From: Mucilaginibacter sp.
Lineage (GTDB): Bacteria > Bacteroidota > Bacteroidia > Sphingobacteriales > Sphingobacteriaceae
Direction of reading: 5' to 3'
Assembly: GCA_028287895.1 (NCBI GenBank)
Contig: JAQBOV010000010.1
Location: forward strand, 1-53,465
Length of the DNA: 53,465 nt
The notes under the pieces were generated by a model. That model made no database searches. It was not told the DNA's origin and worked only from the letters and a program-made list of their open reading frames with translations. A program made the position numbers and the translations under genes. Numbering within the stretch: position 1 is the first letter of the stretch; the number at the start of each line of letters is the position of its first letter. Positions 8,444 through 17,184 of the stretch are shown here, piece after piece.

Positions 8444-9817
8444 ATGATACTGATTATTGATGACGATATTGCCGTACGCACCTCATTGCTGCTGCTGTTC
8501 CAAAGTGAAGGTTATCAGGCTGAAGGCACACCTTTGCCTGGCCAAGCCCTGTCTGTCATCAAAAAGAAAAGCCCGGAACTTATTATACTCGACCTGAATT
8601 TTTCCATTGATACATCAGGCGAAGAAGGATTGATCTTATTAAGCAGCATCAAAAAGATCAACCCGGTGGTCCCGGTTATATTGATAACCGGCTGGGGCAG
8701 TATCGAACTGGCTGTTAAAGGGATGAAACTTGGGGCAAATGACTTTATTAACAAACCCTGGAGCAATGAGCATTTGCTGCAATCGGTCAAAACATTGATC
8801 GATCTGCAGGATAAAAAGGCTGAACACCGCACCCGCAAACAGTTAGACAGCAAGTATAATTTCCAGCACATTATTTGCGAAGATCCAAAAATGCTGGATA
8901 TACTTGAAACTATTGGGCGTGTGGCGGGTACCGATGCTTCGGTGTTGGTAATGGGTGAAAGTGGTACAGGAAAGGAACTTATTGCCGAGGCCATTCACCA
9001 GAACAGTTTACGGCGCAATAAGCCATTTATCAAAGTAAACCTGGGTGGCATTTCAACTTCTTTATTTGAAAGCGAGATGTTCGGCCATGTACGTGGTGCT
9101 TTCACCGATGCCCGGTTTGACAGGGTGGGCCGTTTTGAAATGGCCCATAAAGGCACTATTTTTCTGGATGAGATAGGCGATCTGGATGCCAGCAGCCAGG
9201 TAAAGCTGTTGCGTGTATTACAGGATCGCACTTATGAAGTGTTGGGAAGCAGCCGCACTAAAACTGTTGATGTACGAATCGTTTGTGCCACCAATAAAGA
9301 TCTGAATGACCTGGTGAGCCGTACCATCTTTAGAGAGGATTTGCTTTATCGCATCAATTTGATCACAGTTTACCTGCCGGCCCTGCGCGAACGACCGAAG
9401 GATATTCCGCTGTTAGTGAGTTTCTTTATTAATAATCTCAAAGAGATATACAACAGACCATCACTATCAGTAACCAATAATGCGATGAAATGGTTGCAAA
9501 GCCTGCCTTTGCCCGGCAATATCCGGCAACTGAAAAACCTGGTGGAGCGCTCGATCTTGGTCAGTAAAAAAGACAGATTGGATATTGACGATTTTCGTTC
9601 GCAGTTGGAATTATCGCCGGTAAAAAAGGGTAATTTGCAATTGTCGGGTGTAGGTGCAATAACTTTAGAGGAGATGGAGGTTGAAATGATCAAACGGGCG
9701 CTTGAATATCATAAGAACAAGATATCAAGGGCGGCGAAATCATTGGGACTTACGCGCAGTGCGCTGTACCGGCGACTGGATAAATACCAAATCCCCTACG
9801 ATGAAGCTGAGGACTAA
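8444..9817 (+). CDS. NtrC-family sigma-54-dependent response regulator
   Basis: A 457-residue three-domain activator. The receiver (1-~120) has the acidic pocket IIDDD, phospho-acceptor Asp50 and Lys104 in NKPW. The AAA+ domain carries Walker A GESGTGKE (171-178) and Walker B TIFLDEIGD (~238-246), plus arginine-finger-region motifs. The C-terminal Fis-type helix-turn-helix reads KISRAAKSLGLTRSALYRRLDKY. The sigma-54-contacting loop reads GAFTDA (218-223) rather than canonical GAFTGA. It probably activates the exporter operon in which it is encoded, through the sigma-54-like promoter near 2430. It overlaps the kinase gene downstream by 17 bases. Confidence 0.93.
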   Translation: MILIIDDDIAVRTSLLLLFQSEGYQAEGTPLPGQALSVIKKKSPELIILDLNFSIDTSGEEGLILLSSIKKINPVVPVILITGWGSIELAVKGMKLGANDFINKPWSNEHLLQSVKTLIDLQDKKAEHRTRKQLDSKYNFQHIICEDPKMLDILETIGRVAGTDASVLVMGESGTGKELIAEAIHQNSLRRNKPFIKVNLGGISTSLFESEMFGHVRGAFTDARFDRVGRFEMAHKGTIFLDEIGDLDASSQVKLLRVLQDRTYEVLGSSRTKTVDVRIVCATNKDLNDLVSRTIFREDLLYRINLITVYLPALRERPKDIPLLVSFFINNLKEIYNRPSLSVTNNAMKWLQSLPLPGNIRQLKNLVERSILVSKKDRLDIDDFRSQLELSPVKKGNLQLSGVGAITLEEMEVEMIKRALEYHKNKISRAAKSLGLTRSALYRRLDKYQIPYDEAED

Positions 9818-11114
9818 ATATTTATTATTTGTTATCATCCTGCACCTGATCGCATTGGTGCTGACCTATTTTATTTTTCAACAGAACAAAATTTATTTTA
9901 TAGTTTCAGAGGTATTCATTATTATCTCCATCATTATATCATGGAACCTGTACCGACAACTGATACAGCCATTAAAATCATTGATGCAGGGTCTTGATGC
10001 TATTAAGGACCGTGATTTTAATGTGAAATTTCTTCCAACGGGCAAGCATGAGGTTGATCAGTTAATAGACGTATATAACCAAATGATTGATCAGTTGCGT
10101 ACTGAACGTACCTTTCAGCAGGAGCAGCATTTTTTTCTTGAGAAACTGATCTATACTTCGCCTACCGGGATCATCATCCTGGATTATGATGAGCATATTC
10201 AACAAATTAATCCCAAGGCAACGCAAATTCTGTCAATTGATGAAAAGGATCTCATCAGTCACTCAGTTAATGATCTGCCTGATTATTTTCTGAAACATGT
10301 CAAAGACCTGCGTTCGGGGGAGACAAAGACCATTAAGCTGGATGGGGCCACCACTTATAAACTGCAAAGAGCGCAATTTATTGACCGCGGGTTTTCGCGC
10401 GATTTTATTATGATAGAGGAGTTGACGGCCGAAATATTGGCTGCCGAAAAAAATGTATACGGCAAGGTTATCCGTATGATGGCGCATGAAGTGAACAATA
10501 CCATAGGTCCGGTAAATTCCATCATTCAGTCCGCCCTAAAAACGGATCCGTTATGGGAAGGTCATCATTCTGATCCATTAAAAGATGCTCTGCAGGTGGC
10601 GCTCGACCGTAATCAGAACCTCAATCTGTTTATGCGCAACTTCGCCGACCTGGTAAAGCTGCCCGAAGCCAACAAAAAGCGGATCGATTTAAACCAGCTG
10701 ATAATTTCAGTTTCCAAATTAATGGATATCAAAGCATCCGAAAAGGCCATCAAAATAACATTGGAAATAAACACTGAACCATTTTATATTTCGGCTGATG
10801 AACAGCAAATGGAACAGGCCCTTATTAATATTGTAAAAAATGCGATTGAAGCAGTCGGCGGGGAAGGTACGGTTAAATTTACTACCCATATAAAAACAAG
10901 GCAGCTGGTGATAGCCGACAACGGCAAAGGAATCACCACCGAACAAGGCGAGCAATTATTTACGCCTTTTTACAGCACAAAAAAAGACGGTCAGGGTATA
11001 GGGCTCACACTTGTAAGAGAGATACTTACCAACCACGGCTTTGAATTCTCCTTAAAAACGACCGCAGAGCAACAGACTGAATTTACAATCATCTTTAATA
11101 AACAGGGGAAATAA
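9801..11114 (+). CDS. Membrane sensor histidine kinase partner of the NtrC-type regulator
   Basis: The start was chosen at ATG 9801 (MKLRTKYLLF), because the upstream extension lies entirely inside the regulator gene and reads as out-of-frame sequence. This gives 437 residues: two membrane helices (~8-25 and ~32-49), a HAMP-like linker (PLKSLMQGLDAIKDRDF), a PAS-like segment (TSPTGIIILDYDEHIQQINPKA), H-box MMAHEVNNTIGPVNS, N-box NIVKNAIEA, and G-boxes ADNGKGI and GQGIGLTLVREI. It is related to NtrB/NtrY-type kinases. The almost absent periplasmic loop between the helices suggests it senses the membrane or an internal signal. Confidence 0.92.
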   Translation: MKLRTKYLLFVIILHLIALVLTYFIFQQNKIYFIVSEVFIIISIIISWNLYRQLIQPLKSLMQGLDAIKDRDFNVKFLPTGKHEVDQLIDVYNQMIDQLRTERTFQQEQHFFLEKLIYTSPTGIIILDYDEHIQQINPKATQILSIDEKDLISHSVNDLPDYFLKHVKDLRSGETKTIKLDGATTYKLQRAQFIDRGFSRDFIMIEELTAEILAAEKNVYGKVIRMMAHEVNNTIGPVNSIIQSALKTDPLWEGHHSDPLKDALQVALDRNQNLNLFMRNFADLVKLPEANKKRIDLNQLIISVSKLMDIKASEKAIKITLEINTEPFYISADEQQMEQALINIVKNAIEAVGGEGTVKFTTHIKTRQLVIADNGKGITTEQGEQLFTPFYSTKKDGQGIGLTLVREILTNHGFEFSLKTTAEQQTEFTIIFNKQGK

Positions 11115-11177
11115 AAGACGGATCTTTTTTGACTTGGTATCGCGCGCGTGCTCTGAAAATTTGCAGTCAATTATACC

Positions 11178-11702
11178 ATGAGAAAACCAGTTTTGTCTTT
11201 GGTGTTCCCCCTGTTGAGTCTTCAAACAGGATTTTCACAAGCAGTTGATAAAACTGAAAATAAATTTCAGGTCAGCGGTTTTCACTTAGACCTCACAATA
11301 CAGGTAATGCCTATGCCGGCTTTAAAGGAATTTGCCAAAAAACTAAGTGAATCAGGCATCAATGCGCTCATCAGGAGTGGGAGGGAACCTATCCATTTAA
11401 GAAACATCCCCTTATTCTAAACCGGTATGCTTACACCAGGCCGAGATTGTCGGCTTCGTAAAATACTAATGCCCCAACCAATAGGTTTCATCTCCTCCAA
11501 TATGAATCTATTTTGAACTATGGGTGAATGCCGGCAAAAGCATTTTAATCATATCGGCAATTTTGTTCCAGTTGCTAAAGATTTAGGGTACAAGGGCATC
11601 GTCATGACCTCGTGGTTAACTTCCGGGGCATATTCTTCTGTTTTTGAAACTGACGAGAATATTACACAGCAGTTCATTGATAAAACATTAAATTTGGTTT
11701 AA
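11178..11702 (+). pseudogene. Rearranged relic of a GH20-type beta-N-acetylhexosaminidase
   Basis: The plus strand begins with a signal peptide and a GH20-like N-terminus (FQVSGFHLDLTIQVMPMPALKEF, then ESGINALI). A one-base deletion near 11373 moves the frame to EWEGTYPFKKHPLILNRYAYTR (11375-11439). A further shift gives AEIVGFVKY (11440-11466). Next, on the minus strand, 11469-11507 encodes IHIGGDETYWLGH, which contains the GH20 catalytic HxGGDE signature, so this piece is inverted. Plus-strand similarity resumes with FELW (11512-11523) and HFNHIGNFVPVAKDLGYKGIVMTSW (about 11538-11612), and stops at 11702. Most of the ~500-residue enzyme is missing. The assignment rests on remembered family motifs. 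Confidence 0.65.
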
Positions 11703-11711
11703 AACCATTCT

Positions 11712-12650
11712 ATGATGATATCTGAAAAACACCTATTCCCCGGCAATGACGGCCAAAGCCGCAGAAGATTTATTTACAATGTTACTACTGCGGTTGGTGC
11801 CGGTGTGGTATTATCTGTTCCTATGGTAAGCCGCGCCGCTGGTGTTATCAAAACCAGTGACCAATATACCGTAAAACAGGTGATGGACTTGTTTATAAAA
11901 CAAGTGCCCGGCGCGCCATTTCCAAACACGGTGGATACTTTAAAAGCCGGCAGGCCTGATACTGTGGTAACTGGTATCGTCACGGCCATGTTTGCTACGA
12001 TCGATGTAATCCGTAAGGCAATTGAACTGGGCGCCAATTTTATCATTGCGCACGAACCCACTTTTTATAACCATGTGGATGGAACGGACTGGCTTAAAAA
12101 TGATGATGTTTATCAATATAAAATAGACCTGTTAAATAAGCATAATATCGCTGTTTGGCGCAACCATGATACCATACATACCCTCAAACCTGACGGTGTT
12201 ACCAAAGGCGTTTTAGAACAGTTGGAGTGGCAACAATATGCCGGTCACGATATTCCCAATATTCTTACCTTTCCGGCAACTTCCTTAAAAGATCTGATCG
12301 CACATGCAAAGGAAAAATTACATATTGAAATGGTAAGATATATCGGTGATCCTGCGCAAGGCTGCACCAAAGTGCTGTTTATGCCCGGTGCGGCAGGAGG
12401 AACAAGGCAAATACAATCCATCGGTAAAATAAAACCGGATGTGATGATCTGCGGCGAGATACAGGAGTGGGAGACTGCCGAATATGTGCGCGATGCCCGG
12501 GCTAAAGGAGATAACATTTCCCTGGTAGTGTTAGGCCACATCGCCAGTGAAGAACCCGGTTCCGAATTTATGCTGCAATGGCTAAAACAGTATGTCCCAA
12601 CTATCAACGCGACACATGTGAATTGTGGTAATTCGCTGTCGTTTTTATAA
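11712..12650 (+). CDS. Tat-exported NIF3-like metal-centre protein
   Basis: A 312-residue protein. Its N-terminus has a twin-arginine-type signal (SRRRFIYNVTTAVGAG, then a hydrophobic stretch to VSRAAG), so it is probably periplasmic. The body resembles the NIF3/YbgI dinuclear-metal family: GIVTAMFATIDVIRKAIELGANFIIAHEPTFYNH (His-Glu-Pro where the family often has His-His-Pro), FMPGAAGGTRQIQSIGKIKPDVMICGEIQEWETAEY, and a late LGHIASEEPG. The Glu and His residues would be metal ligands. Its function is unknown, as for most of the family. It begins ten bases after the GH20 relic. Confidence 0.78.
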   Translation: MMISEKHLFPGNDGQSRRRFIYNVTTAVGAGVVLSVPMVSRAAGVIKTSDQYTVKQVMDLFIKQVPGAPFPNTVDTLKAGRPDTVVTGIVTAMFATIDVIRKAIELGANFIIAHEPTFYNHVDGTDWLKNDDVYQYKIDLLNKHNIAVWRNHDTIHTLKPDGVTKGVLEQLEWQQYAGHDIPNILTFPATSLKDLIAHAKEKLHIEMVRYIGDPAQGCTKVLFMPGAAGGTRQIQSIGKIKPDVMICGEIQEWETAEYVRDARAKGDNISLVVLGHIASEEPGSEFMLQWLKQYVPTINATHVNCGNSLSFL

Positions 12651-12735
12651 GATAAAATTTCGTAAAGAAATGGCTTATTCTAAACAGGGACGTATCATTT
12701 TTTTTACATTCCGATTTTGACTGGCCTGCTTATTA

Positions 12736-12778
12736 TATTAGCAATTATAAGCTAATCTTATCGTTAGGTATTAGCAAT
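12736..12778. repeat. Direct repeat TATTAGCAAT x2, possible operator
   Basis: TATTAGCAAT occurs at 12736-12745 and 12769-12778, 33 bases apart (about three helical turns). It lies just upstream of the ApbE-DUF2271 gene. The first copy also forms an inverted repeat, TTAGC...GCTAA, ending at 12755. The spacing suits a dimeric regulator, but the role is inferred only from position. Confidence 0.3.
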
Positions 12779-12821
12779 GACATGACTGATTGGAATGGGT
12801 GGACAAATGACTCTGATTAAA

Positions 12822-14348
12822 ATGAAATTATCATATTTTACAATTTGCGGCCTTTTGTTATTGATTTTATGCAGCAGCGTTACAACGCCACCAGCAAAAA
12901 TCGGAAGAGTATATATATTCGATTATGAAAATGTATTGGGAACATCGCTTGAATTAAAGGTGATTGCAGTATCTCCTGCCAAAGCAAAGGTAGCTCGGAA
13001 CGTCGCTATGAACGAAATTGACCGCATGAACAAAATATTGAGCGGTTATGATGCATCAAGCGAATTTAGTCGTTGGCTCAATGGAGAAAAAAAAGCTACT
13101 AAGATATCACCCGAGCTTTTTGAAGTATTAAGTCTGTTTGACAAATGGCGTATACAAAGCCATGGGGCACTGGATGCTTCAGCAGAGGTAATCGGCCAGG
13201 TATGGAAAGCAGCTGCCAAACGCAATCAGCAACCTACATTTGCTGAGCTTGATAAAGCAGTGTCCACAGTAAAACAAACTCATTGGGAACTAAACGCCAC
13301 CGATCATACGGCATTACGTTTGGATAACGCTCCGCTTATGCTAAACTCATTTGCTAAAAGTTATATTATCAAAAAGGCCTGTGAGGCAGCCCTGGCATCA
13401 GCAGGTGTAACAGCGGTGGTAATGAATATAGGTGGTGATTTGGTTGTACTGGGCAATCATACAGAGCAGATACAAGTAAGTAATCCAAAAGCCGATGCAG
13501 AAAATGATCCTCCGGTTGCCAGTCTGATGATCAGCAATAAAGCGGTGGCCACCAGCGGTAATTATCGCCGCGGCGAATTAGTAAATAGGCAATGGCATTC
13601 ACATATTGTTGATCCGCGTACCGGCTTGCCGGCCGATAATGTGATTAGTGCAACTGTAGTTGCCGATAGCGCCACTGATGCCGGGGCCCTGGCTACCGCC
13701 TTTAACGTACTTAGGCCTGAAGAAAGTAAGGTCCTTGCTGCCACCATACCTCATGCCGAATTTATGCTCATAACGAGCGAAGGAAAACGCATAGAAAGCC
13801 CCGGCTGGAAGGCACTTGAGGCAACAATAAATACGCCTGTACTTTCTAAAGAAATAAATTCATCCTGGTCAGATAAAACCTGGGATCCTAATTATCAGTT
13901 ATTGATAAAACTGGAATTGAATCAGATAGAAGGCATTAGGGTCCACAGGCCATATGTGGCGGTATGGGTTGTTGATAAAGACCGAAAACCTGTACGCAAT
14001 ATTGCACTTTGGTATAAAAAATCTAAATATCTGGATGAAATGCATAGCTGGTACAATACCTATTATGCTAAATTCTCCAAAGCAGATCAGAGCATAAGTT
14101 CAACAACAAGTGCCACAAGGCCAGCCGGGAAATATACTTTAAAATGGGACGGTAAGAATGACAAAGGTGAGCTGGTAAAAAAAGACATTTATACAATTAT
14201 GATCGAGGTGGCCCGTGAGCACGGCACCTATCAGCTGATTACTAAGGACATAGATTTTACAAAGAACGTCAAACCGATCGTCCTGCCAGGCAATGCAGAA
14301 GTTGCGTCTGCATCCGTTGATTATGTAAAAAAGTCAGATGGCCAATGA
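12822..14348 (+). CDS. ApbE-like FMN transferase fused to a DUF2271 domain, lipoprotein
   Basis: ATG 12822 was chosen because MKLSYFTICGLLLLILCSS then forms a clean lipoprotein signal (Cys after LIL); ATGs at 12795 and 12807 add a polar N-tail. It has 508 residues. The ApbE domain (~30-345) has NIGGDLVVLG, ATSGNYRRG, HIVDPRTGLPA and a DAGALATAF Mg-site variant, but the usual GGIAKG segment reads LNSFAKSYI. The C-terminal ~150 residues (PYVAVWVVDKDRKPVRNIALWYKK, KYTLKWDGKNDKGE) match DUF2271. ApbE enzymes attach FMN to Ser/Thr of exported proteins. It overlaps the PepSY-like gene by 11 bases, so the two are surely co-translated. Confidence 0.85.
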   Translation: MKLSYFTICGLLLLILCSSVTTPPAKIGRVYIFDYENVLGTSLELKVIAVSPAKAKVARNVAMNEIDRMNKILSGYDASSEFSRWLNGEKKATKISPELFEVLSLFDKWRIQSHGALDASAEVIGQVWKAAAKRNQQPTFAELDKAVSTVKQTHWELNATDHTALRLDNAPLMLNSFAKSYIIKKACEAALASAGVTAVVMNIGGDLVVLGNHTEQIQVSNPKADAENDPPVASLMISNKAVATSGNYRRGELVNRQWHSHIVDPRTGLPADNVISATVVADSATDAGALATAFNVLRPEESKVLAATIPHAEFMLITSEGKRIESPGWKALEATINTPVLSKEINSSWSDKTWDPNYQLLIKLELNQIEGIRVHRPYVAVWVVDKDRKPVRNIALWYKKSKYLDEMHSWYNTYYAKFSKADQSISSTTSATRPAGKYTLKWDGKNDKGELVKKDIYTIMIEVAREHGTYQLITKDIDFTKNVKPIVLPGNAEVASASVDYVKKSDGQ

Positions 14349-14997
14349 TTTTGTACGGTCTAAAGGCCGCTTGCACCACAAAAAGGAGGAAAAGGTACCA
14401 AAAGCCTTGTTGAAAAAACGCATTGCTTCTATTTCACGGTGGCTGCATATTTATCTTTCGATGGTTAGCTTTGTAATTATTTTATTTTTTGCGGTAACCG
14501 GATTAACCCTTAATCATGCGGAATGGTTTGAGGGTAAGCAGCAGATCAAAAAATATGATGGGAAAGTACAGTTAAGGTGGATTAAAGTAAAGGATACGGC
14601 CGCAATTGCCAAACTGGAAATTGTGCAATTTCTAAAGCACAAGCATCAAATTAACGGAGACGTAAGCGACTTTATTGTCGACGATAACCAATGTTCGGTT
14701 TCCTTTAAAGGCCCGGGTTATAGTGCTGATGCCTTCATTAACAGAGATAATGGTAGATATACTATAACGGAAACCAGCCTTGGATTCGTGGCTGTGATCA
14801 ATGATTTGCATAAAGGTCGCGACGCGGGAAAAAGATGGCCGTATTTAATTGATATAGCTGCCATCTTTTTGACTCTTTTGTCCCTTACCGGCATTATAAT
14901 GATGTGTTTTATGAAAAAAAAGCGCATTAACGGATTCGTGCTTCTAATAGCAGGGGCCTTTCTTTGTTACCTGGTCTATTATTTTTTGGTGCCATAG
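14338..14997 (+). CDS. PepSY-type transmembrane protein partnering ApbE-DUF2271
   Basis: A 219-residue membrane protein. The N-terminal cytoplasmic part has KRIASISRWLHIYLSMVSFVIILFFAVTGLTLNH, the typical first helix of PepSY-associated membrane proteins, with a potential haem-ligand-type His. A periplasmic PepSY-like domain (~75-160) follows, and two or three C-terminal helices (IAAIFLTLLSLTGIIMM and GFVLLIAGAFLCYLVYYF). PepSY membrane proteins near ApbE are thought to pass electrons across the inner membrane to flavinylated or ferric partners. That role here is inference from family and neighbour. Confidence 0.8.
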   Translation: MANDFVRSKGRLHHKKEEKVPKALLKKRIASISRWLHIYLSMVSFVIILFFAVTGLTLNHAEWFEGKQQIKKYDGKVQLRWIKVKDTAAIAKLEIVQFLKHKHQINGDVSDFIVDDNQCSVSFKGPGYSADAFINRDNGRYTITETSLGFVAVINDLHKGRDAGKRWPYLIDIAAIFLTLLSLTGIIMMCFMKKKRINGFVLLIAGAFLCYLVYYFLVP

Positions 14998-15082
14998 TAT
15001 CCGCTCTGCTAACGGGGTCTGTATGCTAACGTTAATGGCTCGTGTTAAATAGGGCTTAACAAACGCTTACTCAAATTGAATA

Positions 15083-15655
15083 TTAATCTTTCTGGGGACG
15101 GTAACACAGTACTACTATTCCTGATTTAAAAGGGGTAGCTTTTACAAAGCTGAGTTTTTGTGTGCCTTCAAGGGTGTGGAATATTGCCATGCCTTTGCCG
15201 ATGGCTGCCGGGTTTACAAATAAATGGTATTCATCAATAAGCCCCGCTTTGATCACTGAGGAGACAAATTCCGCACCGCCATACATAATAATGTCTTTGC
15301 CTTCCTGGCTTTTGATCTTATTTACTTCACTAACCAGATTACCTTTAGCCAGGGAAGTATTCTCCCATGCTGATTTATCCAGGGTTCGGCTGAAAACCAC
15401 CTTCGGCGTGTCGACCATTTTCCGGGCGAAGGAATATTGCGGGTCCTGCGGGTTGCCGGTAATATTTGTCCAGTAGGGTATAAAGCCTTCGGCCAATTTT
15501 CTGCCCAGGAGCATAACGTTACATGAATCGGTCAGGTCATTTACATATTTTATAAAATCTTCATCCGTGGTCCACGTTATCCAGTCCATTTCGCCATTAG
15601 GCCCGGCAATAAACCCGTCTACCGATATTTGCACCTGTAGCTTTAACTTTCTCAT
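15083..15655 (-). CDS. Dihydrofolate-reductase-like / RibD C-terminal domain protein
   Basis: The start at 15655 (MRKLKLQVQISVDGFIAGPNGEMDW) was chosen because a longer frame adds 19 residues unlike the family. It has 190 residues of the RibD-C/DHFR fold: VQISVDGFIAGPNGE, CNVMLLGRKLAEGF, KVVFSRTL, KDIIMYGGAEFVSSVIKAGLIDEYHLFVNPAAIGKGM. These are NADPH-dependent reductases of the YwjB/YyaP group, usually without known physiological substrates. It is a stand-alone gene on the minus strand. Confidence 0.88.
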   Translation of the reverse strand: MRKLKLQVQISVDGFIAGPNGEMDWITWTTDEDFIKYVNDLTDSCNVMLLGRKLAEGFIPYWTNITGNPQDPQYSFARKMVDTPKVVFSRTLDKSAWENTSLAKGNLVSEVNKIKSQEGKDIIMYGGAEFVSSVIKAGLIDEYHLFVNPAAIGKGMAIFHTLEGTQKLSFVKATPFKSGIVVLCYRPQKD

Positions 15656-15778
15656 CGCTTTTGCTTTTAGGTAATGATTTAAAATTGATTTAAGCAAATA
15701 TATTGGGATCAATCATACAGTTGTGAGTGGTGAATACGACGATATGAAGGGTGGATAGCGACAATGTCAATTGCCCGG

Positions 15779-15814
15779 AAACGTAAAATGCCCCGTTGGG
15801 GGCACTTTACGTTT
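15779..15814 (-). terminator. Strong hairpin after DUF3570 gene
   Basis: AAACGTAAAATGCCCC (15779-15794) pairs with 15798-15814 around a GTT loop, with a single A.C mismatch in 16 positions. Read on the minus strand it follows the DUF3570 stop by about 30 bases and ends TTTTACGTTT. It is probably the transcription terminator of the first ApbE cassette, though the U-tract is imperfect. Confidence 0.55.
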
Positions 15815-15844
15815 GGTTAATATAGGGTAAAGTCGTTCTTTCTG

Positions 15845-17155
15845 CTATTTAAAGCCTAAGCTTAAAGATACCACATCGGATACCAGACTGGTCGTTTGTG
15901 CATAATGGCCGTATCTTATTTCCAAATCATGTAAATTTTGCCACCCAAAAACTCCCTTTGGAGGAGCTATCCGAAAGCCTACGCCGTAAAAATCACTTCG
16001 GAATTTAGCATATTCATAGTTGCTGGTATAGTATGGGTCATTGGGATTATGGGCCCCATAAGGTGCGAAATATTTGGCTGCCGACTGGTTATAATACCTG
16101 TAGAAAGGCGACACAGAAAAGAAGGGGGTAATTTTATAAGTAATTTCCAGGTTTGCGGTATTCGAATTGCTGCCCCAGCTATCTGTATAATATCGGTAAT
16201 AAGAACGCAGGATAATATCATCACCCAGAAAATAATTGAGCCTGACACCTAACGGCAGCTTAAACCGTGAAGATGGCAGCTTTTCAATGGTATCTTTTCC
16301 GGTTGTAAAATATACTCTGTGAAAAGGCAAACTTAAATAGCCGCTCTGCGCAACAATATCTCCAAGGAGCGCAATTTGAAGCCTTGAGTTAATCATCTGG
16401 GAATAAGAAAATGCTGCAGTATAAGTATTCCTGGGTTTAGTTGGAAGACTTGGCGCTGAAGTAGATCCGCCGTTACTCAACACCATGTTGCCGCTTGCAG
16501 TAGTAACATAAGTGGCTCCACTTGAAACAGGGGTAATTACAGGTATAAATTCAGAAGGGTAAATGAGGGTGACGTGATCCAGATATGCTTGCAATTTGGC
16601 GCTAAATTCACCGTTCCTGTCATTAGTTTTTAATGAAAAATGCATATCAGCACCCAGCGATTTGTAATTGTATTCACCAGAATAGTAAGCCCCTATACCG
16701 AAGCTGGTTCCTTTTTTTGTGTTTTCAGTGGTCCAGTCAAATGATGGATATATTCTGGTGCCTCCTTGTTTCCCTAATCCTGTTGTAGTAACATAAGCGG
16801 ATGATGCAGAGGTGTGATGGTCGATGCCCAGGCCGGCTGAGATCGTGTTTTTCTTTAAATTGTCGCCTACCCAAACCAATTTCAGGTCCAGGCCGTTTGA
16901 AATATCGGATACTCTTTCTGTGCCTATACCGCCGGTAATGGCAGAATGATCGCCATTCTGCTGGTAATAGCTGGAAACCAGGTTGACCTCATCTAATCTA
17001 AGGGCTCTGGGATTATACCCACTGCTATCCTGGTCAACTGGCTTATATAAACTAAAATAAGGTTTTTTAACAAGTGTATCCTGCCGGGTTTGCCCGAAAG
17101 CATTTAAACGGCACATAATGGAAAACCCGATAACGGATAAATATATTTTTCTCAT
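15845..17155 (-). CDS. DUF3570 outer-membrane beta-barrel protein (cassette A)
   Basis: A 436-residue protein with a signal peptide (to about FGQ). It then has the family's opening motif LRLDEVNLVSSYYQQNGDHSAITGGIGTE and many alternating strands with aromatic girdles (DIILRSYYRYYTDSWG, FFSVSPFYRYYNQSAAKYFAPYG), ending LSLGFK with an aromatic near the C-terminus, as barrel proteins do. It is the third gene of an ApbE-DUF4266-DUF3570 cassette and has a clear paralogue at 26300-27553. The function of DUF3570 proteins is unknown. The persistent linkage to ApbE suggests a role in envelope redox chemistry or in secreting or anchoring the modified lipoprotein. Confidence 0.88.
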   Translation of the reverse strand: MRKIYLSVIGFSIMCRLNAFGQTRQDTLVKKPYFSLYKPVDQDSSGYNPRALRLDEVNLVSSYYQQNGDHSAITGGIGTERVSDISNGLDLKLVWVGDNLKKNTISAGLGIDHHTSASSAYVTTTGLGKQGGTRIYPSFDWTTENTKKGTSFGIGAYYSGEYNYKSLGADMHFSLKTNDRNGEFSAKLQAYLDHVTLIYPSEFIPVITPVSSGATYVTTASGNMVLSNGGSTSAPSLPTKPRNTYTAAFSYSQMINSRLQIALLGDIVAQSGYLSLPFHRVYFTTGKDTIEKLPSSRFKLPLGVRLNYFLGDDIILRSYYRYYTDSWGSNSNTANLEITYKITPFFSVSPFYRYYNQSAAKYFAPYGAHNPNDPYYTSNYEYAKFRSDFYGVGFRIAPPKGVFGWQNLHDLEIRYGHYAQTTSLVSDVVSLSLGFK

Positions 17156-17184
17156 GAATGATAATGATTCTGATGTCAGGTGAA

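Noticed and set aside
8515..8994. 159-residue minus-strand open frame inside the NtrC-type regulator
   Set aside because: It is fully antisense to a well-supported gene and Ser/Pro-rich as shadow frames are; no motif is visible.
9702..9800. N-terminal extension of the histidine kinase frame to 9702
   Set aside because: The extra 33 codons lie inside the Fis-type helix-turn-helix of the regulator gene and read as polar, non-membrane sequence; ATG 9801 directly precedes the first membrane helix.
11520..11702. Independent 60-residue gene
   Set aside because: It is the C-terminal remnant of the GH20-like relic; its ATG lies within the decayed reading frame and there is no domain of its own.
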